DNA from: Prevotella sp.
GTDB taxonomy: Bacteria; Bacteroidota; Bacteroidia; Bacteroidales; Bacteroidaceae
Direction of reading: 5' to 3'
DNA: 48,764 bases
Assembly (NCBI GenBank): GCA_017412705.1
Contig: JAFPWS010000052.1
Location: forward strand, 1 to 48,764
Part shown: positions 5,941-13,771 of the stretch, one piece after another
How the letters are laid out: each line of letters starts with the position of its first letter
Numbering within the stretch: the stretch's first letter is position 1
Program-made: the position numbers and the translations under genes
The notes under the pieces: generated by a model
What the model saw: the letters and a program-made list of their open reading frames with translations, nothing else
Database searches by the model: none
Told to the model about the DNA's origin: nothing

Positions 5941-6884
5941 GTGACGAGACCTGGTGCAGAGTGAAGGTAAAAGGCAAGTACGGCAAGAAATACATCTGGT
6001 GTATGGTAAACAAGGAAGCCAAGGTTGCAGTTTACTTTTACGATGACGGAAGCCGTGGTCGCAAGGTGCTCCGTGATTTCCTTGGCGAGACTAAGATTGA
6101 TGCCCTCCAGTCGGATGGATTCAATGTTTATATGTATCTGGACAACGAGCTGGTAAATGTAGATCATCTGTGTTGCTTTGCTCATGCCAGAGCTAAATTC
6201 CAATATGCATTTGAACAAGGTAAAGATGCAGATGCCGAATACTTTATCAGGTTAATAGGATGGCTGTATGATCAGGAAGAACAATACCGATTAAGACATC
6301 TTACTCCAGAGCAGATACGAAAGGAACGGCAAGGAGAAAAAACAGCAAAAGTCATCAGCCAGATACGGCAGCGGTTAGACAAACTTTTAGCTGACGGAAA
6401 TGGCATGAGAGGAGACCTGATGCAGAAGGCACTTAACTATCTGAACAGTTTCTGGAACCAGCTCATCCTTTATCTGAAAGATGGCCGTTATAACATAGAT
6501 AACTCACTTGCAGAACGCACGCTTCGCCCTATGACAGTAGAGCGCAAAAACTCGCTGACTTTTGGTAGTCATGCAGGTGCCAAAGTATCGGTTATCTACC
6601 ACACGTTTATCGAGACGTGTAAGATGTGTGGAGTATCCACATTGGAATATTTTAAGGAATTCTTCAAGGCTGCGATTAAGCGAGTACAGTTCCAAATGAA
6701 TTTGAGAAATGTCGAGCGTGAGCAGCTTCGGATTTTATCCAAGGCTGCGATTAAGCGAGTACAGTTCCAAATGAATTTGAGAAATGTCGAGCGTGAGCAG
6801 CTTCGGATTTTATCCAAGGCAATTATGCAGGGAAGAACAGATTATGAGAACATGTTGCCAATGACTATTGGCATTAAAAAATAA
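5940..6884 (+). pseudogene. IS66 transposase, C-terminal fragment fused in frame to PIG-L remnant
   Basis: About 314 codons. The three acidic catalytic positions of IS66 transposases appear to survive: the Asp in CDETWCRVKVKGKYG, the Asp region before HLCCFAHARAKF, and the Glu in DNSLAERTLRPMTVERKNS. The N-terminal zinc finger and leucine-rich region are absent; full-length proteins are around 500 residues. The frame is open from the PIG-L start to 6884, so a 422-residue chimera could be made. Near the C-terminus a 25-residue segment (KAAIKRVQFQMNLRNVEREQ, then LRILS) is present twice because of a perfect 75-bp duplication. Confidence 0.8.
6666..6815 (+). repeat. Perfect 75-bp tandem duplication in the IS66 fragment
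   Basis: Copies at 6666-6740 and 6741-6815 are identical, with AAGGC shared at the following boundary. The length is a multiple of three, so the frame is kept. Identity suggests a recent slippage event. Confidence 0.95.
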
Positions 6885-7011
6885 TAAAAGTTTAATTTAA
6901 TCTAGACGCTTCAGGTGGCCAAAGCTGCCCATAACGGCTGTTTTCAAGCCTGAACGTCAAAATTGACAGTTTACCATTCGGAGAGAATAATCGAAAAAAC
7001 TCTTTCATTTG

Positions 7012-7043
7012 TTTGGAGCGAGACTGCTTTTTTTGTAATTTTG
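7012..7043 (+). promoter_or_regulatory. Promoter of the Rpn-like gene
   Basis: TTTG (7012-7015), 20 bp spacer, TAATTTTG (7036-7043): a near-ideal Bacteroidota promoter just outside the IS66 right end, about 30 bp before the start codon. Confidence 0.75.
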
Positions 7044-7073
7044 CCGTCGGTAAGTGCATAAAGGAAGAAAAGT

Positions 7074-8081
7074 ATGAAGATAGCCAACCCAATATACGAT
7101 ATTGTATTCAAGTATTTGATGGAGGATGAGCGTATCGCCCGAACCATTCTCTCCGCCCTCTTGAAGGTGGACGTGGTAGCCGTAGAGGTTCGCCCCCATG
7201 AGTATAGCGATGACACCCGCGACACGTTGTCGGTATTCCGCATAGACTTCGGTGCGACTATTCGCGATGACAGTGGGAAAGAGAAGCTTATTCTCATCGA
7301 GTTACAGAAGACGTGGCTTGAGACGGAGACGCTAAGGTTCCGCCAATACCTTGGTGTACACTATTCCAATCCCAAAAACATGCTGAATGATGGCAATGCC
7401 CTGCCGATGGTGGCTGTGTATCTGCTCGGCCATAAAGTAGGCAATGTTGAAGAGCCGGTGCTTTATGTGAACCACCAGTCGCTCGACTACGACGGTAATG
7501 TGGTGACGGTCGGCCTTCCTGATCCTTTTGTTGACAGTCTGACCCACAACAGCATTATCGTGCAGATTCCCCGCCTGCACGGGCGTATTAACAATCGTCT
7601 GGATATGGTGTTGAGCATTTTCGACCAGACGCGCAAGGATGAGGAAGACGGGCGTCTGCTAAGTATTGACGACCGTGCCTATAAAGGTGATGCCGACATG
7701 GAGCATATTCTTCACCGACTGACAATGGCAGCAGCCGATACAGATATGCGACATCGGATGAATGTGGAGGATGAGTATTTCAGTGCTATTGAGAAGCGAG
7801 ATACGGAAATTCTTTTCCGTGATCATAAGATTGCCGAACAGAAAACTCAGCTTGCCGAGCAGAAGTCTCAGCTTGCCGAGCAGAAAACTCAGCTTGCCGA
7901 GCAGAAGTCTCAACTTGCCGAGCAGAAGTCTCAGCTTGCCGAGCAGAAGACTCAGCTTGCCGAGCAGGAGGATATGCTGCGAAATATGATTAAACTTCTG
8001 CTTGATGCAGGCAAGTCCATCAGTGAAATTGCCAAGAGTTTAGACAAGGACCCTGAAGTAGTAAAGCGACTTTCGATTTAG
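7074..8081 (+). CDS. Rpn-like PD-(D/E)XK nuclease family protein with heptad-repeat coiled coil
   Basis: A 335-residue protein. The N-terminal part (residues 1-210) resembles the PD-(D/E)XK family transposase/Rpn nuclease group: NPIYDIVFKYLMEDE, then FRIDFGATIRD with the first acidic residue and LILIELQKTW with the E-x-Q/K active-site strand. Residues about 253-299 are seven near-identical heptads (AEQKTQL/AEQKSQL) that should form a coiled coil. The C-terminal helix ISEIAKSLDKDPEVVKRL looks like a small HTH-type segment common in this family. It has its own promoter and stands alone in the glycan locus. Rpn proteins are linked to recombination and, in some bacteria, phage defence; the role here is inferred. 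Confidence 0.75.
   Translation: MKIANPIYDIVFKYLMEDERIARTILSALLKVDVVAVEVRPHEYSDDTRDTLSVFRIDFGATIRDDSGKEKLILIELQKTWLETETLRFRQYLGVHYSNPKNMLNDGNALPMVAVYLLGHKVGNVEEPVLYVNHQSLDYDGNVVTVGLPDPFVDSLTHNSIIVQIPRLHGRINNRLDMVLSIFDQTRKDEEDGRLLSIDDRAYKGDADMEHILHRLTMAAADTDMRHRMNVEDEYFSAIEKRDTEILFRDHKIAEQKTQLAEQKSQLAEQKTQLAEQKSQLAEQKSQLAEQKTQLAEQEDMLRNMIKLLLDAGKSISEIAKSLDKDPEVVKRLSI
7830..7970 (+). repeat. 21-bp coding tandem repeat (heptads of the Rpn-like protein)
   Basis: Seven units of the CTTGCCGAGCAGAAGTCTCA type, starting at 7830, 7851, 7872, 7893, 7914, 7935 and 7956 (the last is partial). Units alternate in only a few bases (AAAACT, AAGTCT, AAGACT). Copy-number change would alter coiled-coil length without breaking the frame. 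Confidence 0.95.
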
Positions 8082-8107
8082 AAAATAATCGTTTTTATTG
8101 TCAGGCC

Positions 8108-8127
8108 ATATCCCTATGGGGGGATAT
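8108..8127 (+). terminator. Hairpin downstream of the Rpn-like gene
   Basis: ATATCCC and GGGATAT form a 7-bp stem with a 6-nt loop, 27 bp after the stop codon. No strong T-run follows. Confidence 0.4.
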
Positions 8128-8171
8128 AGCTTATAAAGGCTGCTAAGGCCTATTTGGAGAGAGGACTGAAA

Positions 8172-8328
8172 GTATTCCGTGGAAGATTTGGCCATGCTTT
8201 CCATCTTGGAATCTCCGCCTTCTATGGAGGAGCGAGTAGCCTTGTCGGCCTTTTATCAGGAGAAATACTCACTGTAGAAGCAAATTGACGTATTAACTAC
8301 TATTATTCTTGATCATATTAAGAGATGA
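8172..8328 (+). pseudogene. 3' remnant of a GT4 glycosyltransferase gene
   Basis: The last 50 or so codons of a family-4 glycosyltransferase, homologous to the end of the gene at 11419-12564. Over 8218-8290 it matches 12457-12529 with one mismatch, and that change makes an in-frame TAG at 8275. Outside this block the copies diverge (final residues IDVLTTIILDHIKR here against IDGLTEIVLSHIM). The remnant's final TGA overlaps the ATG of the next gene, as expected if a complete glycosyltransferase gene once preceded it. Confidence 0.85.
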
Positions 8329-9254
8329 GCGCGTTTTATACCATTATTATTCCTCATTATAATATCCCAGATTTGCTGAGGCGCAGTTTGGCATCCATCC
8401 CGCATCGGGAAGATGTTCAGGTTATTGTTATTGATGATCACAGTAATGACGCATCTCTTTCTGAACTGAGAGAATTACAGACTGCTTTCCCGGCAGTTCA
8501 GTTCTTCTACTTAGATAAAAACATGGGGGCTGGTCATGCCAGGAACGTTGGCATCCGCTATGCAGCAGGTGAATATTTGTTGTTTTTAGATGCAGATGAT
8601 TACTTTAATGACTGCATCAATGCCTTCCTGGATGACTATAAAGACGAAGAGGCCGATATAGTATTCTTCAATGCAGACGCAGTAGACCCGATAACCCTGA
8701 AGCCTTCAGACAGGGCAAATAAGCTGAATTTGTTAATAGACGACTATTTCAGCAGGAAAGCTTCTGATAGTATATCATTACGCTATCTTCATAGTGGACC
8801 ATGTTGCAAGATGGTGCGGAAAGATCTGATTGATTGTTTTGGAATCAGTTTTGATGAGATACCTGCGGTAGAAGATGTGATATTCTCGTATCTTGTTGGT
8901 TACTATGCTAAAACAATCAAGGTAGATGATAGGAAAGTCTACTGTATAACGTATAGATCGGATAGTCTCTCAAATACATACACATCAGCTACACTCTTGA
9001 TATTAACAGAGGTGATGGGCAAGAAGAATCGTTTCATGATAGACCAACAGATACCAATCTTCGACGAGGATCTTCTGATTCCATTTCGAAAGGCTCTGAA
9101 AAGCAAGAAATGGTCTTTGCTTAACCATTGCTTTTTGAAAGCACGTGAATATGGATTTTCCAAATCTTACATCCTGTACAAAATGGTTAGGATGTCTATT
9201 AGATGCAGAATTAAAAATTTCCAAATGACATGCATCGGAAGGTGCAAAAAATGA
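8325..9254 (+). CDS. Glycosyltransferase family 2
   Basis: A 309-residue GT-A enzyme. The N-terminal TIIIPHYNIPDLLRRSLASI begins the nucleotide-sugar binding fold. VIVIDDHSND is the first acidic motif, and FLDADDYF (DADD at residues 89-92) is the metal-binding DxD. The C-terminal half is variable and presumably binds the acceptor. It would add one sugar to the lipid-linked repeat unit in the cytoplasm. Its start overlaps the stop of the GT4 remnant (ATGA). Its C-terminal peptide REYGFSKSYILYKM recurs in a decayed fragment just downstream. The sugar specificity cannot be read. Confidence 0.9.
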   Translation: MSAFYTIIIPHYNIPDLLRRSLASIPHREDVQVIVIDDHSNDASLSELRELQTAFPAVQFFYLDKNMGAGHARNVGIRYAAGEYLLFLDADDYFNDCINAFLDDYKDEEADIVFFNADAVDPITLKPSDRANKLNLLIDDYFSRKASDSISLRYLHSGPCCKMVRKDLIDCFGISFDEIPAVEDVIFSYLVGYYAKTIKVDDRKVYCITYRSDSLSNTYTSATLLILTEVMGKKNRFMIDQQIPIFDEDLLIPFRKALKSKKWSLLNHCFLKAREYGFSKSYILYKMVRMSIRCRIKNFQMTCIGRCKK

Positions 9255-9272
9255 TAGAGGGAAAAGGATTTG

Positions 9273-9381
9273 CTTGAAAGTCACCGGCATTGCTAGAAAA
9301 TATGGATTCTCAAAATGGTATATTCTGTATTTAATTGCCAAAAAGTCTGTACAATGCAGAATCGGCAGGTACTTCTCATAA
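9273..9381 (+). pseudogene. 3' remnant of a second GT2 gene
   Basis: Reads LKVTGIARKYGFSKWYILYL, then IAKKSVQCRIGRYFS to a TAA at 9379-9381. This parallels the tail of the intact GT2 just upstream (LKAREYGFSKSYILYKMVRM). It has no start and no catalytic part. It is a leftover tail of a paralogous glycosyltransferase gene and marks a recombination seam. Confidence 0.75.
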
Positions 9382-9452
9382 TATGAAAAAACAAAACTAT
9401 CATCTTTTATCTCCTTCTATCTCCAAGGCAAGCAGAGCTTGCGAAAGTTAAG

Positions 9453-9481
9453 TGGTTTTATCCTATGAATAAAATGGATAT
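9453..9481 (+). repeat. 29-bp repeat at the start of the GT8 gene
   Basis: TGGTTTTATCCTATGAATAA plus AATGGATAT. The same 29 bp, one mismatch, occur at 12577-12605. Here it includes the functional ATG of the GT8 gene. Confidence 0.9.
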
Positions 9482-10439
9482 TGTAGCTTGTACAGACAAG
9501 TGGTTTGTCATGCCAACGGGCGTGATGATGCAGTCGGTATGTGTGAACAATCCGGAGGTGGACATCGTGTTCCATATCATTGTTGATGATAATGTGACAG
9601 AGAAAGGGATGCGTGATTTGGAAGAAACAGTTACGGTATTTGAAGGAAAGTCTATCACGTTTTATCATGTTGACGTGACGAAATTCCCCTGCTTCCCCAA
9701 TGTCAAAATGGGGTCGCATGTCACACAGGCTGCATATTATCGACTTATGTTATCAGAGATTTTGCCTAAGAGTATTCACAAAGTCTTGTATTTGGATGGT
9801 GATATCATCGTAAGGCATTCCCTGCTACCATTGTGGAATATAGACATGAAAGAACGCCCTGTAGGTGTTGTGGTTTATCCTTACGAAGTGTTTCCGGATT
9901 TATACGATCGCTTAAATATTCCTTCCCAGTTAGGGTATTTTAATTCTGGTGTGATGCTTATTGATCTTCAATATTGGCGAAAGCATGAAGTGGTGAAAGA
10001 TTTTGTGCGTATTTTACAAGAATATGCCGAGAAACTTCGATTTTGGGATCAAGATGTCTTAAATGTTGCTTTCTCAGAAAACAAGGTCATTCTTCCCATG
10101 AAATACAATATGACCTCTGGCTTCTTAAAGAAGGGGAAGAATCCACTATGGAATAATTGCAAATACAAAAAAGATGTGGAGGAGGCTCGCCGGGACCCCG
10201 TCATTGTCCATTATACAGATAAGAAACCATGGGATGCCTATCATAGACACCCTGACCACCCTTTCCGGAGCACGTTTTATCACTATCAGGATCAAACAAG
10301 ATGGATGGGGATGAAGACAGACAGGCGCCCCTTTAAAATCCGCGTCATTAACTTCGTGGCAGATTTGTTGAGAAAGCATGGCTTGAAGTCTCCACTTCCG
10401 CCTTCGTATGATTATATTGACATTGCACCAATAGATTAG
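9465..10439 (+). CDS. Glycosyltransferase family 8
   Basis: A 324-residue enzyme of the GT8 family (LPS galactosyl/glucosyltransferase, RfaJ-like). Motifs in order: MDIVACTDKWFVMPTGVMMQ at the start, then AAYYRLMLSEILP, the metal-binding VLYLDGDIIV (DGD at 111-113), GYFNSGVMLIDL, FWDQDVLN and VIVHYTDKKPW near residue 250. It transfers a hexose from a nucleotide sugar with retention of configuration. A tail of about 40 residues with basic patches may contact the membrane. A gap of 24 bp separates it from the pyruvyl transferase. The same start-codon region is duplicated at 12577-12605. Confidence 0.9.
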   Translation: MNKMDIVACTDKWFVMPTGVMMQSVCVNNPEVDIVFHIIVDDNVTEKGMRDLEETVTVFEGKSITFYHVDVTKFPCFPNVKMGSHVTQAAYYRLMLSEILPKSIHKVLYLDGDIIVRHSLLPLWNIDMKERPVGVVVYPYEVFPDLYDRLNIPSQLGYFNSGVMLIDLQYWRKHEVVKDFVRILQEYAEKLRFWDQDVLNVAFSENKVILPMKYNMTSGFLKKGKNPLWNNCKYKKDVEEARRDPVIVHYTDKKPWDAYHRHPDHPFRSTFYHYQDQTRWMGMKTDRRPFKIRVINFVADLLRKHGLKSPLPPSYDYIDIAPID

Positions 10440-10463
10440 CAATCCAGGTTGAGAAGGAAATAT

Positions 10464-11390
10464 ATGCGAGACCGAAAAAGCATAATAAGGGCAATTGTGA
10501 GACGGACACGTCATTGGTGGCACTGTTTGGCTAATACAATTTATTCGCTGAGATTTGCAAGGAAAGATGTTTTGCTTGTAAATGCTTCGATGGACTGGCA
10601 TAAAGACAGAGTGGTTCATCGAAATTTCGGGGATGATCTCAACTATTACATGTTAAAGAAACTCACTGGTAAGCAAATCTTCAATTATCCTCAATTATGG
10701 AATGTCAGAAGATTCCCAATATATATGTGTATCGGGTCTATTTTGAATTTGTACTTTATGAGTCAGAAAAATAGTATAGTTTGGGGAAGCGGAGCCAGAG
10801 ATGCTGGTTTACCGATGAATGGTTTTCCGAAGAAAATTTGTGCTGTACGAGGGAAATTGACGAGAGCGTATTTACAAAAACAAGGAATAGATTGTCCTGA
10901 AGTATATGGCGACCCAGCATTATTACTTCCTTTTTTGTATCGGCCCGTCAGAAAGAAGAAGCACAGACTTGGAATCATACTTCATTTTAGAGATAAGGGG
11001 AATAAGCTGATTTGTCGAATGGTTGAGAAGGCTGGGGTGAAAGCAGAAGTCATTGATATAGTAAATTATGACCGATGGGAGGGTGTCATTGATAGAATAA
11101 TCGAATGTGAATGTATTGCATCAAGTTCCTTGCATGGATTGATAGTTGCAGATGCCTATAAAATACCCAATGTCTGGATTCGGTTTGGAGACGATACATT
11201 TGAGGGGGAATTTAAGTATTTAGACTATTTCTCTGGTGTTGGACGTACGACAAAAGAACCCCTAAGGATTACAAATTCAACTACTATAGGGAAAGTGCTT
11301 GAACAGTGCGCTCATTATGCTCCCATAGATTATGATGCAACACTTCTTATCCGATCCTGTCCTTTCGAAATCACCGATTCTTTTTCGTGA
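10464..11390 (+). CDS. Polysaccharide pyruvyl transferase family protein
   Basis: A 308-residue protein starting at the ATG at 10464; an upstream in-frame TTG at 10449 is less likely. Features of the family are HRNFGDDLNYYMLKKLTG, CIGSILNLYF, IVWGSGARDAGLP, AVRGKLTRAYLQKQGID, VYGDPALLLPFLY and the C-terminal ASSSLHGLIVADAYKIPNVW. These enzymes add a pyruvate ketal from phosphoenolpyruvate to glycans, though some homologues act as glycosyltransferase-like proteins. It lies between GT8 and GT4 genes, so it probably modifies the repeat unit. The next gene's likely start at 11419 leaves a gap of 28 bp. Confidence 0.85.
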   Translation: MRDRKSIIRAIVRRTRHWWHCLANTIYSLRFARKDVLLVNASMDWHKDRVVHRNFGDDLNYYMLKKLTGKQIFNYPQLWNVRRFPIYMCIGSILNLYFMSQKNSIVWGSGARDAGLPMNGFPKKICAVRGKLTRAYLQKQGIDCPEVYGDPALLLPFLYRPVRKKKHRLGIILHFRDKGNKLICRMVEKAGVKAEVIDIVNYDRWEGVIDRIIECECIASSSLHGLIVADAYKIPNVWIRFGDDTFEGEFKYLDYFSGVGRTTKEPLRITNSTTIGKVLEQCAHYAPIDYDATLLIRSCPFEITDSFS

Positions 11391-11418
11391 AGTTTTAAAT
11401 CCTATACAAAAACAAGCT

Positions 11419-12564
11419 ATGGACATCGATAAAAAACATCATCTGTTGTTAGACTGTTCCTACATTAGGGATATTCCATCAAATACAGAGAGCTTGCATA
11501 TTTATGCAGGACGATTGTTACAAGGGTTGCGCTTAAGTACGATCTTTGATGTAACAGCTCTTGTCTGCAAAGGGATGGAAAACTACATTGACAGTCTTGC
11601 TGGCTATTGCGTTGATAAAATAGTTGTTGACATACAAGATACGGTGACGCACAGTATTGCCTTAGACCGACTTTTAGCTCTTATACCATTTGAGCAAGAG
11701 CTACGGGCAAGGAGCATCGACGTGGTCGTCACACCATGTCACGTACTAGGCCGCTATTTCTTTCCGAAACGGTATCGTCATTATTCTGTCGTACATGATC
11801 TGATTTACCTTCAGAGAAGAAAAGAGAATACATCAAAGTGGAGATATGCCTGTGTCAGTTTGTGGAGAAAGATACTTTTCAGGAGGGTGCGTTTTATTTC
11901 TATTTCAGAAGAAACGCGTAGAGCACTGCTAAAGTGTACGAAAAGGGATTCGGCTGTATTATATAACAGTATTCCGTTTGACTTTCAACAACAAGAAAAG
12001 CCAGTCGAATCAGTTTGTGGACGAAAGTACATTCTCGATGTGAACAGGTTCGAACTGTATAAGAATGCGGAAACACTCATCAGAGCGTTGTACGAATTAA
12101 AGGACCAGATTCCTCATATATTGTATTTGAAAGGATATGACTCTCGTTATTCAGATATTGAATATCTTCAACGTGTTGTGTCCAAACTGAAAATGGACCA
12201 TCGTGTGGTCTTTGACTCATCAAACCGATCTGAGGGAGAGATGCGTTGGCTGTACACCCATGCTGATTTGTTTGTCACTCCCTCTCTTAAGGAAGGATTC
12301 GGCTGGACACCTATAGAAGCGGCTGTACTGAAGACACCGGTCTTGATTTCCAATATTGATGTGTTGAAGGAGGTGACTTGTGGGAAGATACCCACATTTG
12401 ACCCGTATTCCGTGGAAGATCTGGCCAAGAAGATGCTTTCCACCCTGGAAACTCCACCTTCTATGGAGGAGCGAGTAGCCTTGTCGGCCTTTTATCAGGA
12501 GAAATACTCACTGAAGAAGCAAATTGACGGTCTGACCGAAATCGTATTGAGTCACATCATGTGA
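11419..12564 (+). CDS. Glycosyltransferase family 4
   Basis: A 381-residue GT-B enzyme. I chose the ATG at 11419 (MDIDKKHHLLLDCSYIRD) because the longer frame from 11332 would overlap the upstream gene by 59 bp and has no family-like residues. The C-terminal nucleotide-binding half shows YILDVNRFELYKNAETLIRA, DLFVTPSLKEGFGWTPIEAA with the E-x7-E pair, and TPVLISNIDVLKEV. It adds a sugar in the cytoplasm using a nucleotide-sugar donor. Its last 160 bp are partly duplicated at 8172-8328, and a GT8-like start lies 13 bp downstream, so it borders two recombination seams. Confidence 0.9.
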   Translation: MDIDKKHHLLLDCSYIRDIPSNTESLHIYAGRLLQGLRLSTIFDVTALVCKGMENYIDSLAGYCVDKIVVDIQDTVTHSIALDRLLALIPFEQELRARSIDVVVTPCHVLGRYFFPKRYRHYSVVHDLIYLQRRKENTSKWRYACVSLWRKILFRRVRFISISEETRRALLKCTKRDSAVLYNSIPFDFQQQEKPVESVCGRKYILDVNRFELYKNAETLIRALYELKDQIPHILYLKGYDSRYSDIEYLQRVVSKLKMDHRVVFDSSNRSEGEMRWLYTHADLFVTPSLKEGFGWTPIEAAVLKTPVLISNIDVLKEVTCGKIPTFDPYSVEDLAKKMLSTLETPPSMEERVALSAFYQEKYSLKKQIDGLTEIVLSHIM

Positions 12565-12576
12565 CAATGACTCAAA

Positions 12577-12626
12577 TGGTTTTATCCTATGAATAAGATG
12601 GATATGTTTTCACAGATTAGATAGAA
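12577..12626 (+). pseudogene. 5' remnant of a GT8 gene
   Basis: The 29-bp start region of the GT8 gene is repeated here with one mismatch. The ATG at 12590 reads MNKMDMFSQIR and then stops (TAG at 12623-12625). It is a dead start left by recombination between the GT4 gene and the following GT2 gene. Confidence 0.8.
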
Positions 12627-12629
12627 GAC

Positions 12630-13745
12630 ATGAATAGACCTGTCATTAGTGTAATTATTCCTGTATATAATCAGGAGAAGTATGTTGGGAAGTGTATCCG
12701 TTCGGTACTCGGACAATCTTTTCAGGACTTTGAGGTCATCATTGTCAATGATGGCTCTACGGACAAGAGTCTGAAGATATGTCAGAAATATGCAAAGAAT
12801 GACCATCGTATTACTGTCATAGACAAGCAGAATGAAGGACTTGCATTTGCCCGTAGAGATGGCTTTTTGAAGGCTAGTGGTGAATATGTATGTTTTTTGG
12901 ATAGTGATGATTATCTTGCGACGGATGCTCTTGAGGAACTGTATAACTTGGCGCAGGAGAAGGGTGTTGACATGGTCGTAGGCAGCTATGATATTGTCTA
13001 CGATAGTTTTGGGCTCATAAAAAGGAAGAGCCATCCTTATAGCGTATGTGACGAGGAGATTCCAAACGAAGCTGTCTTGCGATGCTTGGTAGGTTATGAT
13101 GGAAATATGTGTAATTGGTGGAAAACCGTCGTATGGGGGCGACTGATAAAGTACTCTTGTCTTTATAAGGCATATTGTGAATCCAGTTATTCATTATTTC
13201 CAAACAATACCGCCATAGAAGATAATGCCTTCAATTTGGCTTTGGCACCATACGTTGAGTCAATGTGGGTATCAGGTAAACTGGTCTGTCATTATCGCTA
13301 TGGAGGGGTTACAAGTAAAGCTTTTCCTGTTGTAAGAAGGGGTGCGACCATCTTTGATGATAGATATGATGGTTGTATAAGGTATCATTGTGAAGAAGTG
13401 TTACCTCAAATATTGAGGCATTATGCATATATGTTAAGGTCAGATGTGATTGGCCAGTATCATTACCATGTTCAGCCAGAACATGAAATTATGGCGTTTG
13501 CCAGGAAGGAGATGAATACGCGCAAAATTGTCCTATGGGCACGGCAGCATCAAACAGAGCTTCCAGAAGATTTAAGAAATGATGCCTTGGTAGAGTCAAT
13601 CCTGAATAGCAATGTAGATGAATTCATTAAAATGGTGCATCAACGTGAGGCTTTTCTGAAAAAACATCATTATTGGAAGATGAAAATACTTGAATATTAT
13701 CAGGAAATCGCAAATATGTTCAATTTTATATTCGATAGATCATAG
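12630..13745 (+). CDS. Glycosyltransferase family 2
   Basis: A 371-residue GT-A enzyme. Motifs: ISVIIPVYNQEKYVGKCIRS at the start, VIIVNDGSTDKS (first acidic motif) and CFLDSDDYLATD (DxD type, about residues 88-95), followed by a long acceptor-binding region with a predicted helical tail rich in aromatic and basic residues. It resembles WcaA/EpsE-type enzymes that build repeat units of surface polysaccharide. It follows the dead GT8 start and is followed by another GT2 gene 26 bp downstream. Donor and linkage cannot be predicted. Confidence 0.9.
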   Translation: MNRPVISVIIPVYNQEKYVGKCIRSVLGQSFQDFEVIIVNDGSTDKSLKICQKYAKNDHRITVIDKQNEGLAFARRDGFLKASGEYVCFLDSDDYLATDALEELYNLAQEKGVDMVVGSYDIVYDSFGLIKRKSHPYSVCDEEIPNEAVLRCLVGYDGNMCNWWKTVVWGRLIKYSCLYKAYCESSYSLFPNNTAIEDNAFNLALAPYVESMWVSGKLVCHYRYGGVTSKAFPVVRRGATIFDDRYDGCIRYHCEEVLPQILRHYAYMLRSDVIGQYHYHVQPEHEIMAFARKEMNTRKIVLWARQHQTELPEDLRNDALVESILNSNVDEFIKMVHQREAFLKKHHYWKMKILEYYQEIANMFNFIFDRS

Positions 13746-13771
13746 CTATATTGTGATTTCCATCATTTTAG

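Larger units (their letters stand above)
5935..6974 (+). mobile_element. 5'-truncated IS66-family element
   Basis: Contains the C-terminal half of an IS66 transposase (to 6884) and about 90 bp of non-coding right end. The last bases read TGACAGTTTAC, whose complement starts GTAA as IS66-family termini do; this suggests the right end is at 6974. The left end, the accessory orfs and the N-terminal half of the transposase are missing, so the element cannot move by itself. The left junction is with the PIG-L gene near 5935-5942. Confidence 0.7.

Noticed and set aside
9428-9442. GCAAGC-AGA-GCTTGC stem upstream of the GT8 gene as a terminator.
   Set aside because: Only 6 bp with no T-run; it lies between co-directional genes of the same operon.
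11332-11418. Earlier start for the GT4 gene.
   Set aside because: It would overlap the pyruvyl transferase by 59 bp and adds residues without family similarity; the ATG at 11419 is preferred.
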